Source: Chaunax sp. Z400
Taxonomy: Eukaryota; Chordata; Actinopteri; Lophiiformes; Chaunacidae
Direction of reading: 5' to 3'
DNA length: 64,000 nucleotides
Assembly (NCBI GenBank): GCA_037577475.1
Contig: CM075197.1
Coordinates: 15,552,518 to 15,616,517 of the forward strand
Positions 27,285-40,266 of this stretch are shown here, piece after piece. The notes under the pieces were generated by a model that saw only the letters and a program-made list of their open reading frames with translations, was not told the origin of the DNA and did not search any database. Position 1 is the first letter of the stretch, and each line of letters begins with the position of its first letter. Both the position numbers and the translations under genes were made by a program.

Positions 27285-27940
27285 AAGGTATACTCCCACT
27301 CAACCAACAGCCTAGGCATAAAATGCATACCACCCAAAATGCGGCATATCAATTAATAAATAACATCTTATTATTTTGTTAAGTTGCAAACGAAAGGGAA
27401 TTCCGTGGGTAGATTTGTTTTCGTTTTCCTGGCCGCCATTTCCCTGCAGCTTCCCATCGCTTATGCGCGTGCGCAAGCCAGCCGTGCGTGTCCAGGTTTC
27501 GATTTCAGTAGCTCCCATCGATCCTTCTGCTCTCCAGTATTTACCAGTTTTGCTCACCGTTTCTTTTATTCAGATACTCGACGCCTTTTCCTCGCACTAT
27601 CTATTATTTTATGTCGTCCACGCTTTCTCTTCTCCATGTTCTCCATTTGATCGCAGATTTAAAACTGCTGCGCATGCGGATGGGGCCTTGCGTCGCCTGG
27701 AAATCCAGGGAAGCCCTTGGGGACGTCACCGAATTTCAAAATGGCCCATTGTTAACTTCATATTTTCGCCCTTCACTGGCTTAAAATCTGAATTGTTCTC
27801 TGTATTCCGCTGTGCTAAAAATATGACCGTGTATGTCAGGCTGTAGAATAGCATTCGTCCTACTGAATAAAAATATCGTGGTTACTTTAAAAATTCTTCA
27901 CATGCCTTGAGCAGGAAAATACTGAGTGAGCGTATACTGT
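27285..27940. promoter_or_regulatory. isolated CpG-rich patch with a YY1-type motif
   Basis: Positions 27,380-27,740 hold roughly 25 CpGs, far more than the AT-rich surroundings. GGCCGCCATTTCC at 27,431-27,443 is a YY1-type site on the minus strand. On the minus strand a short frame near 27,643-27,563 starts MENMEKRKRGRHK and ends in a basic KRRRVSE before a stop, close to a GTGAGC. Loose inverted similarity between the edges (AAAGGTATACTCC near 27,285; GCGTATACTGTACCTT near 27,930) suggests it could be an inserted element instead of a promoter. Confidence 0.35.
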
Positions 27941-29485
27941 ACCTTGAAGCTGTCAACAGATCTCAAATACCTGTTTGTGTCTAAGGAGCAGTTGTTAGTT
28001 TTTGTGACAGACAGTGGTGCTCAATGAGGACACCAGCATTCCAAGAGGTGGTTCCATAAAGACTGTACCAACCAATCACAGCAAGGGGTGGAGAAGCGTC
28101 TCTACCTGGCAACAAACCCAGAGGGTCTCCCATTGCTCTGCTGGATTCTGGCAGACTGACAGAACAGCCTGAGGCCAGAGAGGAATTCTGGCACTGTGTC
28201 ACCAATACTGTAATGTCAGACCCAAAAGCTCACTTTGCCTGAAACTGTAAAAAAAAAAAAGAAAAGAAAAAGAGTTTCAGCTTTGATTGGAGCATTAGAG
28301 TATGAAAGCAGTCACACATCAAGCTGTCATGTGTTTTGTGTTAGCCGTGTTGACACAGCAAAGAGGGGAAGGGGAAATGAGGCAGCAAAAGTACATGAGG
28401 GACGGTTATCGAAAATGTCAGGATCGAGAAAGAGTGGAAGAAGAGAGAGGTTTTGTTGCCACAAGTAGTTTTTCTCTGCAGGAGGCCCTCCAGTGCATTT
28501 TTAGGAACTTGGCAAATAGACTGGCAGAGTGAGTGAAACATTAACATTCCTCAACCTTTGTTATTGCCAAAGGAACAACAGCTGGAATCAAGATAAGGAC
28601 GGATCTCAACAGTCCGCCTGCCAGTGTGCGTGTGTTTAACTGCAAATAGAATGTGGGTGTGTGGTTGTGTGTGTTTCTGCTTGCCTGACATGTATGCACA
28701 AATGAAGGTGTGTTAAAAAAATAGAATTAACATATGTGGTTGCACTGCCAGTGCAGAAGACGTGAAGGGCTGTCTACCTTCACATCCCTTATCAAGAGTT
28801 ACAGCAACCCAAAGCACCCTTTGGCGTAATCTTATCACTGCTGCAGGGTTTCAATTATAAGTCTGAACTTTTCCACTGGAGAGATATTCTCACATTAAAA
28901 TGTTTGTTATGCATGCAGAATACTTTGTCCTTGAGAATGTGGCTCGTACGCTGTGCACACCACCCTATAAACTCCTGGACCATTTGTTTTTGTGTTGACA
29001 CCTCTCTTAATGCTGAAACTGTAAATCACTGAGCGATGGTGACATTAGCAATTCATGCAATAATGGAGATTGCTGAGCACACAGTGAGACTATGCTCACT
29101 ACACAGAAATAGTTTTCTACCGTTCATGCTATTGCGTAATTCTATGCAGTGCAATCACAATTAATCAAGAGCAAGTCTTTTAAGGAAGTACTGTATCATT
29201 AGTCTCAATAGAAACTGCACATTTGCTGCAAGGCGATATTTAATTTATTTTTTTTCTTGCAGCCACAAGATGAATGCTTTACACTTTAATGTCTCCGCAA
29301 AAGCATCAGTACCCTAACAAAGTAGCTATCACATCAATCAGCAATGATGCTTAGATACACCCAATTGGCGCAGATGCAAACAGGAATACAAGAATGGGAT
29401 TTAAAAGAAGTGCTTCTTTGCACAGCTGTATAAATAAATAGCTCGAAGAATTTAACTAGTTACTAGTCTGAGGACAGAAACTTAT
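27941..29485. other. non-coding, nothing recognised
   Basis: Includes a CCAATCA at about 28,070 and an A-rich run at 28,249-28,270. No gene seen. Confidence 0.4.
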
Positions 29486-29723
29486 GCCACATTTCCACTA
29501 CGTTGTACCGACTCTACTCGACTCTTGGTTTTCGTTTTCCATTAGACCATAGTACCCCCTCAGTGTAGCCATGGCGTATTTTCAATGCAACACCTCTCGA
29601 GATCCTCTCATCAGCTGTTAAGGACAGGAAATGAAAATATTACAACTGCTAAAGTAGCTTTGCTGTAAAAATGGCGGCCATGGTTTTGTGTTTTAGAGCC
29701 GGTGCCACATGGTGGAAATGCTG
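29486..29723. mobile_element. hAT-like MITE
   Basis: The left end GCCACATTTCCACTACGTTG and the reverse complement of the right end CAGCATTTCCACCATGTGGC are imperfect inverted repeats continuing into ACCGACTC / ACCGGCTC. The interior GACTCTACTCGACTC and AGTACCCCCTCAGTGT is typical of a MITE family widespread in fish. No coding sequence. A clear target duplication was not found. Confidence 0.7.
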
Positions 29724-32360
29724 TTTTATATGTACCATGCTCTCTTAGATGAAAAAGGAAGGGGTGGTGGTGTGTTTGAGTGGTTATTTTTGACTATTAA
29801 CATCGTTCTCCCCAGACTAATATTGATTTGATGAATGAGATTAACAAAATCGTAACTTGGTCATACTAGATGCAGTGGCACACGCTCAAATGAAATGAAA
29901 GTCTGACATTGGTATTGTGTGGAGAATAAATTTGATCGGAACGTGAAGTGTACCAGCTGCCACAAATTAAACTGAGTTAAGCTGCTGAGGTAACTGAGGT
30001 TCATTTGGTTCAGAAATTATGTAATGCAGACAATGATAGCCAGGTTAATGTTCCATGTAAGCATCAAATCCCTGAATACAGTGGTGAAGATGTTGTCAGA
30101 TGCTGTGATTTTTAAAAAAAAAGTGGAAATAGTCTTTAAGAAAATAGTCTGTAAGTAAAACTGCAAAAGTGCTATCAGGAAACTGTACAGAAACATTTAG
30201 TTATTATAAAGGTACTTAATAATGAAGGATTGCATCATGTTTTTTAAGCTCCACATGTGTTTTGCATGGAAGGTCATAATTTGAAAAGTAATTTGAATTC
30301 AAAGCTATGATATTATAAATGTGGGGGTGTAAAATGCAGAATATTTCTCTCTGAAATGAAGTGGAAGTAGCATAAAATGAAAATACAAGTAGCTACAAAT
30401 AAGTGCAGTTCTTTAGTGACTGGTGACGAGTGACTGACTGGTTTACTTTAGTATATCACTGTCAAAATAAGAGCAAATTCTGGTAATGTTTTTGCAACAA
30501 ATCCCCAAAGGAGAGCTAAACTGACAACACTTGATGTCTGTGTATCCACAGCAGTATACCTTACGGCTACAATATCTACTAAAGCAGCTATAAATATTTT
30601 TACTTGTAAGTGAAAAGAGTTAGTTTGGCCTAGTGGAGCATTCAGCAGATAAAGAGTCCAATATTTCCCTCGGGAGATGGTGGAGACCAAAAACAGAGCT
30701 AAAAGAGAGTGATAATGGGACTTATTGATCAGGTTGCTCAGTATCAGCAAAAATGGTGTTCACATCTTTGTGCTTCCAGGTGGCCAAAAGTCGGTTCTTG
30801 CAGGTTTAAAAATAGATCTGAAAAACAGTGAGACAAAGACAGTGTCGTTTCTTTTGAAATAACGCCACTGCGAGTTCATCTTCTTCTTTTTTTCTATGGG
30901 GAGTAATTAGCCAGGCACTGTGGATGCTCGGGAACATGGCCATGTGTTTATGCTTTGATATCATGACAAACTGAGAGGAAACAACCACTCACAAGAGCAG
31001 ATCTTTCAATAAAACTGTATACAGCAGACATTTTATCTTGAGATAATAAGAATAGTTTTAACTGCAGTAATTTTACTGATGGCTCTCTATCATTTAACTG
31101 TGCCACTAAGTTCTACTTTGACCCACCATATGCAGGCATTATTAATGATATTTGTTATTTATAGTGTTGGGCAGCTCAAAAAGTGTATCAAACAACAAAA
31201 TCTGAGATGTGGGCAGTGACTCAGGGGTCTGGAAGCAGATTATCTAGTCCCTTAGTTTTCCCCTGTTCACCATCAACAGTACACAGCTTTTTGAACTGGA
31301 GTGCACCCAGTGTGATATCTCATAAACCTCCCTCAAACTGCATCCCAATACATACAGCAGGACTTGCTGTATTGGACTTCCAGAGACTAATCTCTGTGAA
31401 AGAGGAGATGTTCCTGTGATAAATCTTGTGCATGCTTCTCTACTGCTCATGCCATCTGGCCCTACATCACGGTATGCCACCAGCTTCACCTCAAATACTC
31501 TTTCATCCTAATCCCTTGTTCTCTACTTCTAATTAGTTGCCACGAGCATCCTAGCAAACTGTGGTTGCATCACGGATGAAGATAGAGGCTGTATGTTGAT
31601 GTTGAATTCTAATGTCTCAAAATCAGCACAGCGTTAATTCAAACAACTGGTAATCATGTTATTCCTTGCAGTGAAAGGATCCACCTGATCTTTTCCCTTT
31701 CATGTAAGCCTCCTCCCACATATCGAAATGAGATCAATTCATCTCTGCAAAAACAATATTTTATTAGTTAAATAACCTCATAATGCTTTTTTAAATTTTA
31801 TTTTGGTGTTTCCCTCCAGACAGTTTCATTGCATTGTTGTCTACTATCATGACTTTTACTAAATGGCTAAAAGAAAAAAAAGAAAAAACACTGGCAGTGC
31901 TAAATTAGTCTGGCCTCGAGGAGATGTTTCTAATAGGAAACAGGAAACCTGTGCCAATATATCCAACATTCATTACAAACAACAAGGGCACCTTTCTTCT
32001 TCATCTTCAATGGGCATGATTTCAATTCTAAAATATTTGTTCGATATATTTGACTCATGCATTAGCAAATTGTCATACAATATTGTGCATACACATCATT
32101 GGCTGCAATAACTCTGCAAATACAAAAAAATAAAAAATAACATGCTGGGAGGGAGGCCTGTTATGCTGAACACACAGTGAGAGGGGCATATGTTGTTGAG
32201 TCTTTAACACAGGGAACTGACAGTCCTCAGTTTCTTCTGAAGAGTTGATGGAAATTAGCTTATTATGTGATCCTAATTGTGGAGCTTTTTATAAGACTTG
32301 GCTGTAACACTTTCTAATAAAAAACAAATGCAAAATCTAAGGTCCTATTTTCATATATAT
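29724..32360. other. non-coding, nothing recognised
   Basis: No conserved frame, RNA gene or known repeat. Confidence 0.45.
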
Positions 32361-32840
32361 ACAAAAGTATTTGGACACACCTCTTAACATGGAGGAGGGA
32401 TTATGGTATGGGGTTGTTTTTTTAGGGGTTGGTCTGTAGGCCCCTTAGTTCCAATGAAGGGTAATCTTAATGCCTCAGCATACCAACACATCTTGGACAA
32501 TTCTATGCCTCCAACTTTGTGCAACCAGTTTGGGGAAGGCCCTTTTCTGATTCCAGCATGACTGTGCCCCAGTGCAGAGAGCAAGGTCCATGAAGACATG
32601 GTATATGCTGACGTCTGGCCTGCACAGAGCCCTGACCTCAACACCATCAAACACCTTTGGGATGAACTGGAAGAGAGATTGTGAGCCAGGCTTTCTCGCG
32701 CAAAACATCAGTTCCTGACGTGACAGACGCTCTTCTGGACGAATGGTCAAGACACACTCCAAAATGTTGTAGAAAGTGGAAGCTGTTATAGCTGCAAAGG
32801 GGGGACCAGGTGTCCCAATACTTTAGTACATAAAGTGTAT
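32361..32840 (+). mobile_element. Tc1/mariner-family transposon remnant with both ends
   Basis: The left end ACAAAAGTATTTGGACACAC and the right end GGTGTCCCAATACTTTAGT are inverted. Between them is the C-terminal part of a DDE transposase. The whole is about 480 bp against roughly 1.3 kb or more for an intact element, so the N-terminal DNA-binding domain is deleted. Confidence 0.85.
32392..32800 (+). pseudogene. Tc1/mariner transposase C-terminal fragment
   Basis: VWYGVVF-like start (GGGIMVWGCF in the consensus), then VGPLVPMKGNLNASAYQHIL and DNSMPPTLCNQFGEGPFL. Later WPAQSPDLNTIKHLWDELEE appears, the motif holding the last catalytic acidic residue region. At least two stops and a frame change break it. 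Confidence 0.85.
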
Positions 32841-34812
32841 ATAAATCCTCATTTATGGTTTTTGGTAAATAACAGCAAGTTCCTAGTTGACTAAACAAGT
32901 CATGTAATTAGAAGTTGTGCCCTGCTGGTATATGTTCTGTCTCCTTCTGAAATGGGTCTACTTCCAAAGAACTCTTCATCACTTGGACTGGCACTGGCAC
33001 GCTCTTCCCCTTGAACTAACATAATATACACACAAGCATAAAGGCGCAAACAAACACACACAGACAGAGGCTGCCAAAGTCCTGAAACAAGGGTTGACAT
33101 CATAAAACAGGGAGGACCTGCGTTGCCAGGTTGTTCACAATTGGCAACATCGAGTACTGAGATCTACCAGCCTCCCTACATGAGAACAGGGTAAATGAAC
33201 TCTCCAGAAAGATGACCTTTTTGCAAGCACAAAGTGTACACTTCAAACCATTGTATGAAGTTCACCAAAGCAACCACTGTAACCTGGAAGAAACATTGAG
33301 CAACAAAGGTTTAATGGTGCAAACAAGAGTCTGTTTCAACAGAAATTGTGTTTGTTTGTATATTTGTGTATATTTGTATGCCTCCGAGCTATCAGAGCAG
33401 TTAATGTGATGTCCCTCCAGTGATTACAGTTGATTCCAAACAAGAGGGGAGGAGTATGCTTTGAAAAGTTTTCCTCTAAATTCATCGGGGAAGGTGGAGG
33501 TACGAGACAAAACACAGCCATGTTTAATGTAAACCCAATGTATTCCATTGAGCAAAGTAGTGCAGAATATGATTTTGATCTTTGGACGACAGGGAGATAA
33601 AGTCAGCAGTCAGAATAATCTATGACATCCATCTCATGTTTAATTCAGCGAGGTGCTTTAGAAGATGAGACAAGGGCCAGTTTTATCAACCTTTAAGCCA
33701 TTTCTCCTTTAAGATTAGTATGAAGAAAACATGACAAGTATAGAAAAAGATCAGGTGATTTCCCATCATCATCGACTGCAAGCAAGGTCAAAGATCTGGA
33801 AAAATCCACTTGATTTTCCGGGAGCAGCTCAAGGAAGGGTCACCGTTGCATTATCGCAGGTCGGAGCAGACTGCTCTGCTGTACCGTGACCGCAGAAGTA
33901 CACCTTGGCTTCCCTCACTCCCTCCCTCCATCTCTTTTTTTCTGTACTCCCGCTATCACTTGACCACCTGGCATCAGGCGGTACGCTTCCCTTCCATCTG
34001 CTTGTATTCTCAAGCTGAGGGAACACCGACAGACAGATGGATGGATGAAGGGGTTGGAAAAAAAAGGAGACGGAAAAGTAAACAGTGAGGTCAGCAAGGA
34101 ACGCTGCTGAGTATCTTTTATCAGCTTTAGATTAACAGAAAGCCTGAGCATGCCATGTTAGCTCACATGATAAAAATCAGTAATTATTAACTCCTGTTTA
34201 GAGCTGAGGGAGGGGAAAAATAATCATGTTAGGTCCAAGTCTGTCATTTGCATTGCAACAGCATTTCTCTTTAAGTCCAAATGAGACTGACCTGAATACC
34301 ATCTAATCAATATTATTAGAGAAGTCCTATCTCCATACATGAGAAATGTCAAAGGAACACACTGGAGCATGCAGTTAGAGCATGTCAACATATTGATTGA
34401 CTGTGGCTCCTCATATTGATTCACATTAAAGCACCTTTCCTTTCTGATAGCAATCTGTCATTTTTTTATGACTCAATCTGAGAAAGTGGCTTTTCATTTC
34501 AATATGTCAAGGTCTTGACCTGCAATGTTGGTGCCGCGAGCCTTGATAAGGCATGTAGATGGGACTGCGTGGCTGTAAATGAAAATCATGTATGTAAAAG
34601 GAACACGTAAGACATGGTATCAGTGTGTGTTTTTTTTCTGTTTGTATTATTCTGTCAGACATACGGTGCATAAGTGATGTTTGCTTGGTGAATGGGTAAT
34701 GGGTGGCACAGTATATGAGGGTGAGGTAGACACAAGACATTTTGAGAGATACAACATGTCCTGACAATTGTATGCCATAAAAATTCAGTGGATGTCCGTG
34801 CCCAGGGCCAGG
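32841..34812. other. non-coding, nothing recognised
   Basis: No conserved exon or known repeat. Confidence 0.45.
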
Positions 34813-35659
<847 letters not shown>

Positions 35660-35850
35660 GACCCTTCATGGAGCCTATAGACACCGGTAGTGGTGGTCAT
35701 GATGGGATGAAGAGACTGCTGGAGATCTGGACGTGATGAGGACCCTGATAAGCTCAATGTGGGCATTGGATATGAGGAGCTGGAAGTGAACAGAGTGGAG
35801 GCGGAGGGTTGTAGTGATGCACATTGAAATGACAACTGACATCATAAAGA
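35660..35850. repeat. interspersed repeat body related to 53,290-53,450
   Basis: ATGGAGCCTATAGACACCGG TAGTGGTGG aligns with ATGGAGTCTAGAGACTGG TGGTGGTGG at 53,292. Both then run through GGTGATG/GATGAG-rich sequence. A third, head-only relative is at 50,279. Confidence 0.4.
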
Positions 35851-36539
35851 GCAGAATGGATTTAAAGATCGGTGGTAACCGTGTTTTTGGCTAATAGAGG
35901 AAGAGGAGCACTCCTAGTCAGCTGATTAAGAAAAGTGGGAGAAGGAAAGAGCAAGAGACACCGACAGGGAGAAAGAATCATGACTGGAAGAGTGTAAAGA
36001 TGGCCTGAACTTATCGTGAGCTCCATGCTAAAACCCAACCCTGCGAACCTCATCCCCACATAGTGACAATATCATTCAAAGTAGAAAGATTACATGTCAT
36101 TATACACACAGTCTCTAAAGGTATCTACAACTTCTTGAAGCCACACCAGACGTAGATATTATAAGTTATACTAAGGTATCAAGAGATGGCAGTACTTATA
36201 TTATACCCAAGTAAAAACACTGTTACTTCAAGCATAAGGGAAGTAGAAAGAAGCAAACTGCTAAGCTTTTGTTTGATCAATACAAAAGCTTTCATTTCAT
36301 TCATCAACACACAAAGGAGTTTGTTTTAGTTTATTTCACATAGCCAGTCTGCTTGGATGGAGGACATGCATACTGTATTAGCATCTCAAAAGCCTCTAAC
36401 TCTACAGTTTAAACTAAAAGGGAAACTAACATAATAATAACATGTTATGCTGTTTTTTGCCTTTTCTTCTATTTTTCCATCTAATACTGTTATCATTGCC
36501 TTTAACTTTGGTGTTTTTCTTTATTTTTTGATGGAGCCA

Positions 36540-36630
36540 ATTGCATCGTAATTTCGTTCTGCTGTGTACCTATCTGATGGATAGTCAGAATGGCAATTAA
36601 GTTCATCTTGAATATTTTGTGTCTGTGGAT
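36540..36630 (+). repeat. possible LINE 3' tail
   Basis: CGTAATTTCGTTCTGCTGTG followed by GGCAATTAAGTTCATCTTG resembles the AATTTCGTTGT...GACAATAAAG.. tail of fish LINEs. No coding remnant is attached. Confidence 0.35.
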
Positions 36631-38081
36631 ACCTTTACTTCATGTCAAAGAATATCATTGGAACAAAGGGCTTAAGGTCTAAAAAAAAAAAATTCAATCT
36701 ACCGTATGTTCACTGGTAGGATGTATGATGGATGGAACTGTATCACCTACATTATATGCAGGATTTTTACTTAGTGAACTTATGTCTGTATCAAAGTATA
36801 ATTCACTGTAGTATAAAGTCATTAGGGTCTATACATGTTTACCATCTGTAATACACACCGAACCCCAATGGGAACCCGCAGTAAAGGCAGAGTAATAGGC
36901 TTGCTAGAGGTGAGCCAGTGGACATATTACTCCCCCTCTGCTTTCTGCAATCCAACACTGATTCATATTAGTGCCATAAAGCAGAGGGTGAGGGCACTTT
37001 TAGACAGACGTGGCATAAATCCTAGACCACAGAGTTGATGAAAAAAGAAACGTGCTCGCTGAAACAAAATCAGTTTCCAAACACTTTGCTCATGAGAAGC
37101 TGGATCGCGTTGTTTTAGTTGTTTTTCGTCATGACCAATATGTCCCAGACTCTGCTGGATCTTTGTTGTTTTAGATACAGAGTATATGCGGCAAGGGTAG
37201 CGTTTATTGCCTGTTCACCCGTTCACAAAGCAAACATGATGACCTTCAAGGTATGAAGGCGTGTCCATCCAATCTTTCAGTCTCCCTTGTGGCCCTCATA
37301 AAGCATACACTCCACTGACACCTCAGGGTGCGAGGTAGAGGAGCATGAGTTATTATCTGCTATAAAAAAAACAAGATCTAAACATGGCTGACTGTACACT
37401 GGGCAGAGTGGCTGTGTTTATGTTCTATTTCACACAAGCTGCACTCTCTATAGTCTTCGGCCATGGGTATCATCGCATTACACGCAAGCATCGTGGATCC
37501 TGTGTTGAATGCATGTGCAAAAAGAACTACTTAACTCACATATGATTGGCTGTCAAATGTCATTTAAAATCATTTATTGTAGGATATCAGCTGTCTAAAA
37601 ACACTGAAACCCCTTTGCATCCACCTCTTTTTTTTCTCCTTTTCTTTTTTTTTATTAAATATGTGCATCCCCAGGTTGAGCCGTGCAGCAGTGAGTCTTA
37701 GTGAGTCAGACATGCTCTCTGAGGGAGAGCTATATCTTTGTCAAGGTATCAAACTAATGTTTACCCAGTAAAGTCATATTGTAATTAACATTGCCAGTGT
37801 TTGTATTGTGCTCAGCATCTGTTGAGAGGCATAAAATGATCTATGTTTAGATAGGAGGGACAGCGTCACCACAGCTGTAAAACCTGCTATCAAGTATGCC
37901 CTCAGATTATATAACTTTATCATCATGTGGTACATTGTTAGATTGTTAACATGGAAATCCTATGACTATGTTGTGAAGCTGTTACTACTCCATTTTGGTT
38001 GTTGAAAGATATGTCCAAAATAGAGCATACCTGTGCTAAGCAAATTTATAAGTCCTACTATGGCTATGCCACGATCCGCCC
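36631..38081. other. non-coding, nothing recognised
   Basis: No conserved frame or known repeat. Confidence 0.45.
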
Positions 38082-38202
38082 TATGCTGCCCCTGATTGGC
38101 TTGGCATAAAGATGATGTTTCTCACAGAGCCCCACATTGAAAGATCTTCAACTGTGTGAGAAACGTCATTTTCATACCAAGCCAATCAGAGACAGAGCAT
38201 CA
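38082..38202. mobile_element. foldback MITE-like hairpin, about 47-bp arms
   Basis: Left arm CTGATTGGCTTGGCATAAAG ATGATGTTTCTCACAG; the right arm's reverse complement is CTGATTGGCTTGGTATGAAA ATGACGTTTCTCACAC. The loop itself contains TTGAAAGATCTTCAA. Each arm holds an ATTGG (inverted CCAAT). Confidence 0.7.
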
Positions 38203-39950
38203 TCACCATTGTAGCATTCATTTTTAAAATATGCTGGATCCATACCATCTTAATATCTAATCACCTGTTACCCTCCCCCCCATGGCTCAATTTATGAAAA
38301 ATGTAATTCAAATCTGTCCAATACCTTGCACCGATCACATAGTCTCCTCCAGCTCTCGTTGGTGGAGGTAATAATAATTTAAAAGTAAGTCGCTCTGTAA
38401 ATGACCAAAACAAAAGAATTAATTTTACTTTGGCAGTACCTCTGCCTCCGTGGCCCACTGGATGGTGTTCTGAGGTCTGCCAAATGGATGCTTTACACCA
38501 TCATATTCTCTCTTGGCTATTCAGAGCATCAAGCTACTCAAAAGCAGGAAGGTTATAGGGTTAGTTAGAATCAGTGCTGGGCTTCAAGACCAAAATCAGG
38601 CATTATAACCACTAATTACTCATTTGGATGGGATTGAGAGTTCAAGCTCAGGCTGTTCAGGCTGCAGAGGCGAATGGTTTTTATGGTCATTAATCCACAG
38701 TCATTTCACTGGAAATGTCAAATGTGTACAGTATTTTTCAGATGGATGGTTAAGACTTTCCAGCATTGCATTTGCAGCCTTTATCCGAGCATCCCGATTT
38801 ATTTTCCTGTAACCGCTCAGAATTGTTGCCTGTGAATCACTAATGGTGACAGTACTGTAAGTCTAACTTTGATACAGAGGAAAAGGGAGTGCTACCCAGT
38901 GTATCCATTCTCAACTGTCTTCATACCGACGTAAGTGACTGAATAAGTCTACTGCTAATTATTCCTAAATGACATATATGACCGTTAAAGAATACTAGTG
39001 ACAGGTGTACTGGCCTTTGTCGTACCTTCGTAGTCGAGCTTGGATTAGGTACCAAATTTACTTGTTTTCTCGGTATTAGGTTGAGGAAAAGATCAGGAGT
39101 TGGGTAAAAATAAGTTCATAAGTACGTAAATATATGTCATACTGAACTGCTTGTACATATGATCTATACGATCGTGGATTCATCAGGTTTGAATATTTGC
39201 TTTTTCTCAGAGTCAAAGCAGCCCGCAGCTTTCCCTTAAAAGCTTTATAGTGTCCAAAAAGGAAATGAGAAGACAAAGAGAATAAAAGGAACAGTAAGAG
39301 AGGGAAGGGGACGCGGATCTTTTTAGGGGAAATAGCAATGGAAATAAAAAAAGATGGGATGAGGAGAGGAGAAAGAGAGGAGAAAGAAAAGATAGACACC
39401 AATGGAAGCTAGAGAAAAACAGAAATAAAGATGATGCAGCTGTCAGAGAAAAGGGAACCACTCTATCTACTGTTGTTTATTTCTCAAGCACCCTGGCACA
39501 CTGCTAATCTGGGGACGGATGGGAGTTCAGTCATTTATAGCCCTGCTGATGCCTCCCAGTCTGTAGTGACCTGTCACATTCACAGTTTTAGCTACTGGCT
39601 AACAACCAGTCCAAAACTGTGTCACCATCCTTAGAGGTCTTATTACATGAGCAATAACATTTCAGTGTTCTGCAATCACCCCTGACCGGCAATCTCCTGC
39701 AGCAGATTTTCATTTCCTTCATTATGTTGCTCTGAATGGGTGAATGAGAATCATAGAAATTGAATGAGATAGAAACAGAGGAGCAAAGCTATAGCTGTAC
39801 CCGTCTCCTCTCTAAGTTTGGTTTCTTCTTGTCTTATGTTGATAAGCAAATTTTAGAGCAACCGTCGCTTCTTATTCAACCTTTAATTTAATCCTACGTC
39901 GATCACATCACTCAGCAAACAACCAGCTCAGTCCTGACTCCTGCTGTGTC
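38203..39950. other. non-coding, nothing recognised
   Basis: No conserved frame; short GGTGGAGGTAAT near 38,360 may be a trace of the 21,880 repeat family. Confidence 0.4.
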
Positions 39951-39954
39951 ATGC

Positions 39955-40266
39955 TCTTATGGGCTACTTTGCACTTTATGTACAATTTATGCACTTTATG
40001 CACTATTTATCCATCTGTTTATGAAATGTGCAATGCTCTAACATTTACATACACTCCTGATATGTATAAAATGTATGATGTAACATGTATTTATTAGTAG
40101 GTGTTTTATGTGTTATATTTGTTTCATATATTTTTATATTTTATATTTATATTTCTTTTAATATTTTGTATTTTTCATTGCCGGATGTTGCACAGAGCTG
40201 TATGTTTGCACAATTGTCAGACAATAAAGTATCTTATCCTATCTTATCTTATCTTTTCTTATCTTT
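39955..40266 (+). mobile_element. LINE 3' tail with (TTATC)n
   Basis: GGGCTACTTTGCACTTTATG, then a T-rich stretch, TTGCACAATTGTCAGACAAT AAAG and TATCTTATC repeats to 40,266. An AATAAAG followed by a short-unit tail is typical of fish LINE ends. No ORF remains. Confidence 0.45.

Noticed and set aside
27376..27846. 156-codon plus-strand frame, the longest outside spag9 apart from overlapping ones
   Set aside because: It lies in CpG-rich DNA with few stop codons by chance; no recognisable domain. The region is reported as a CpG-rich patch instead.
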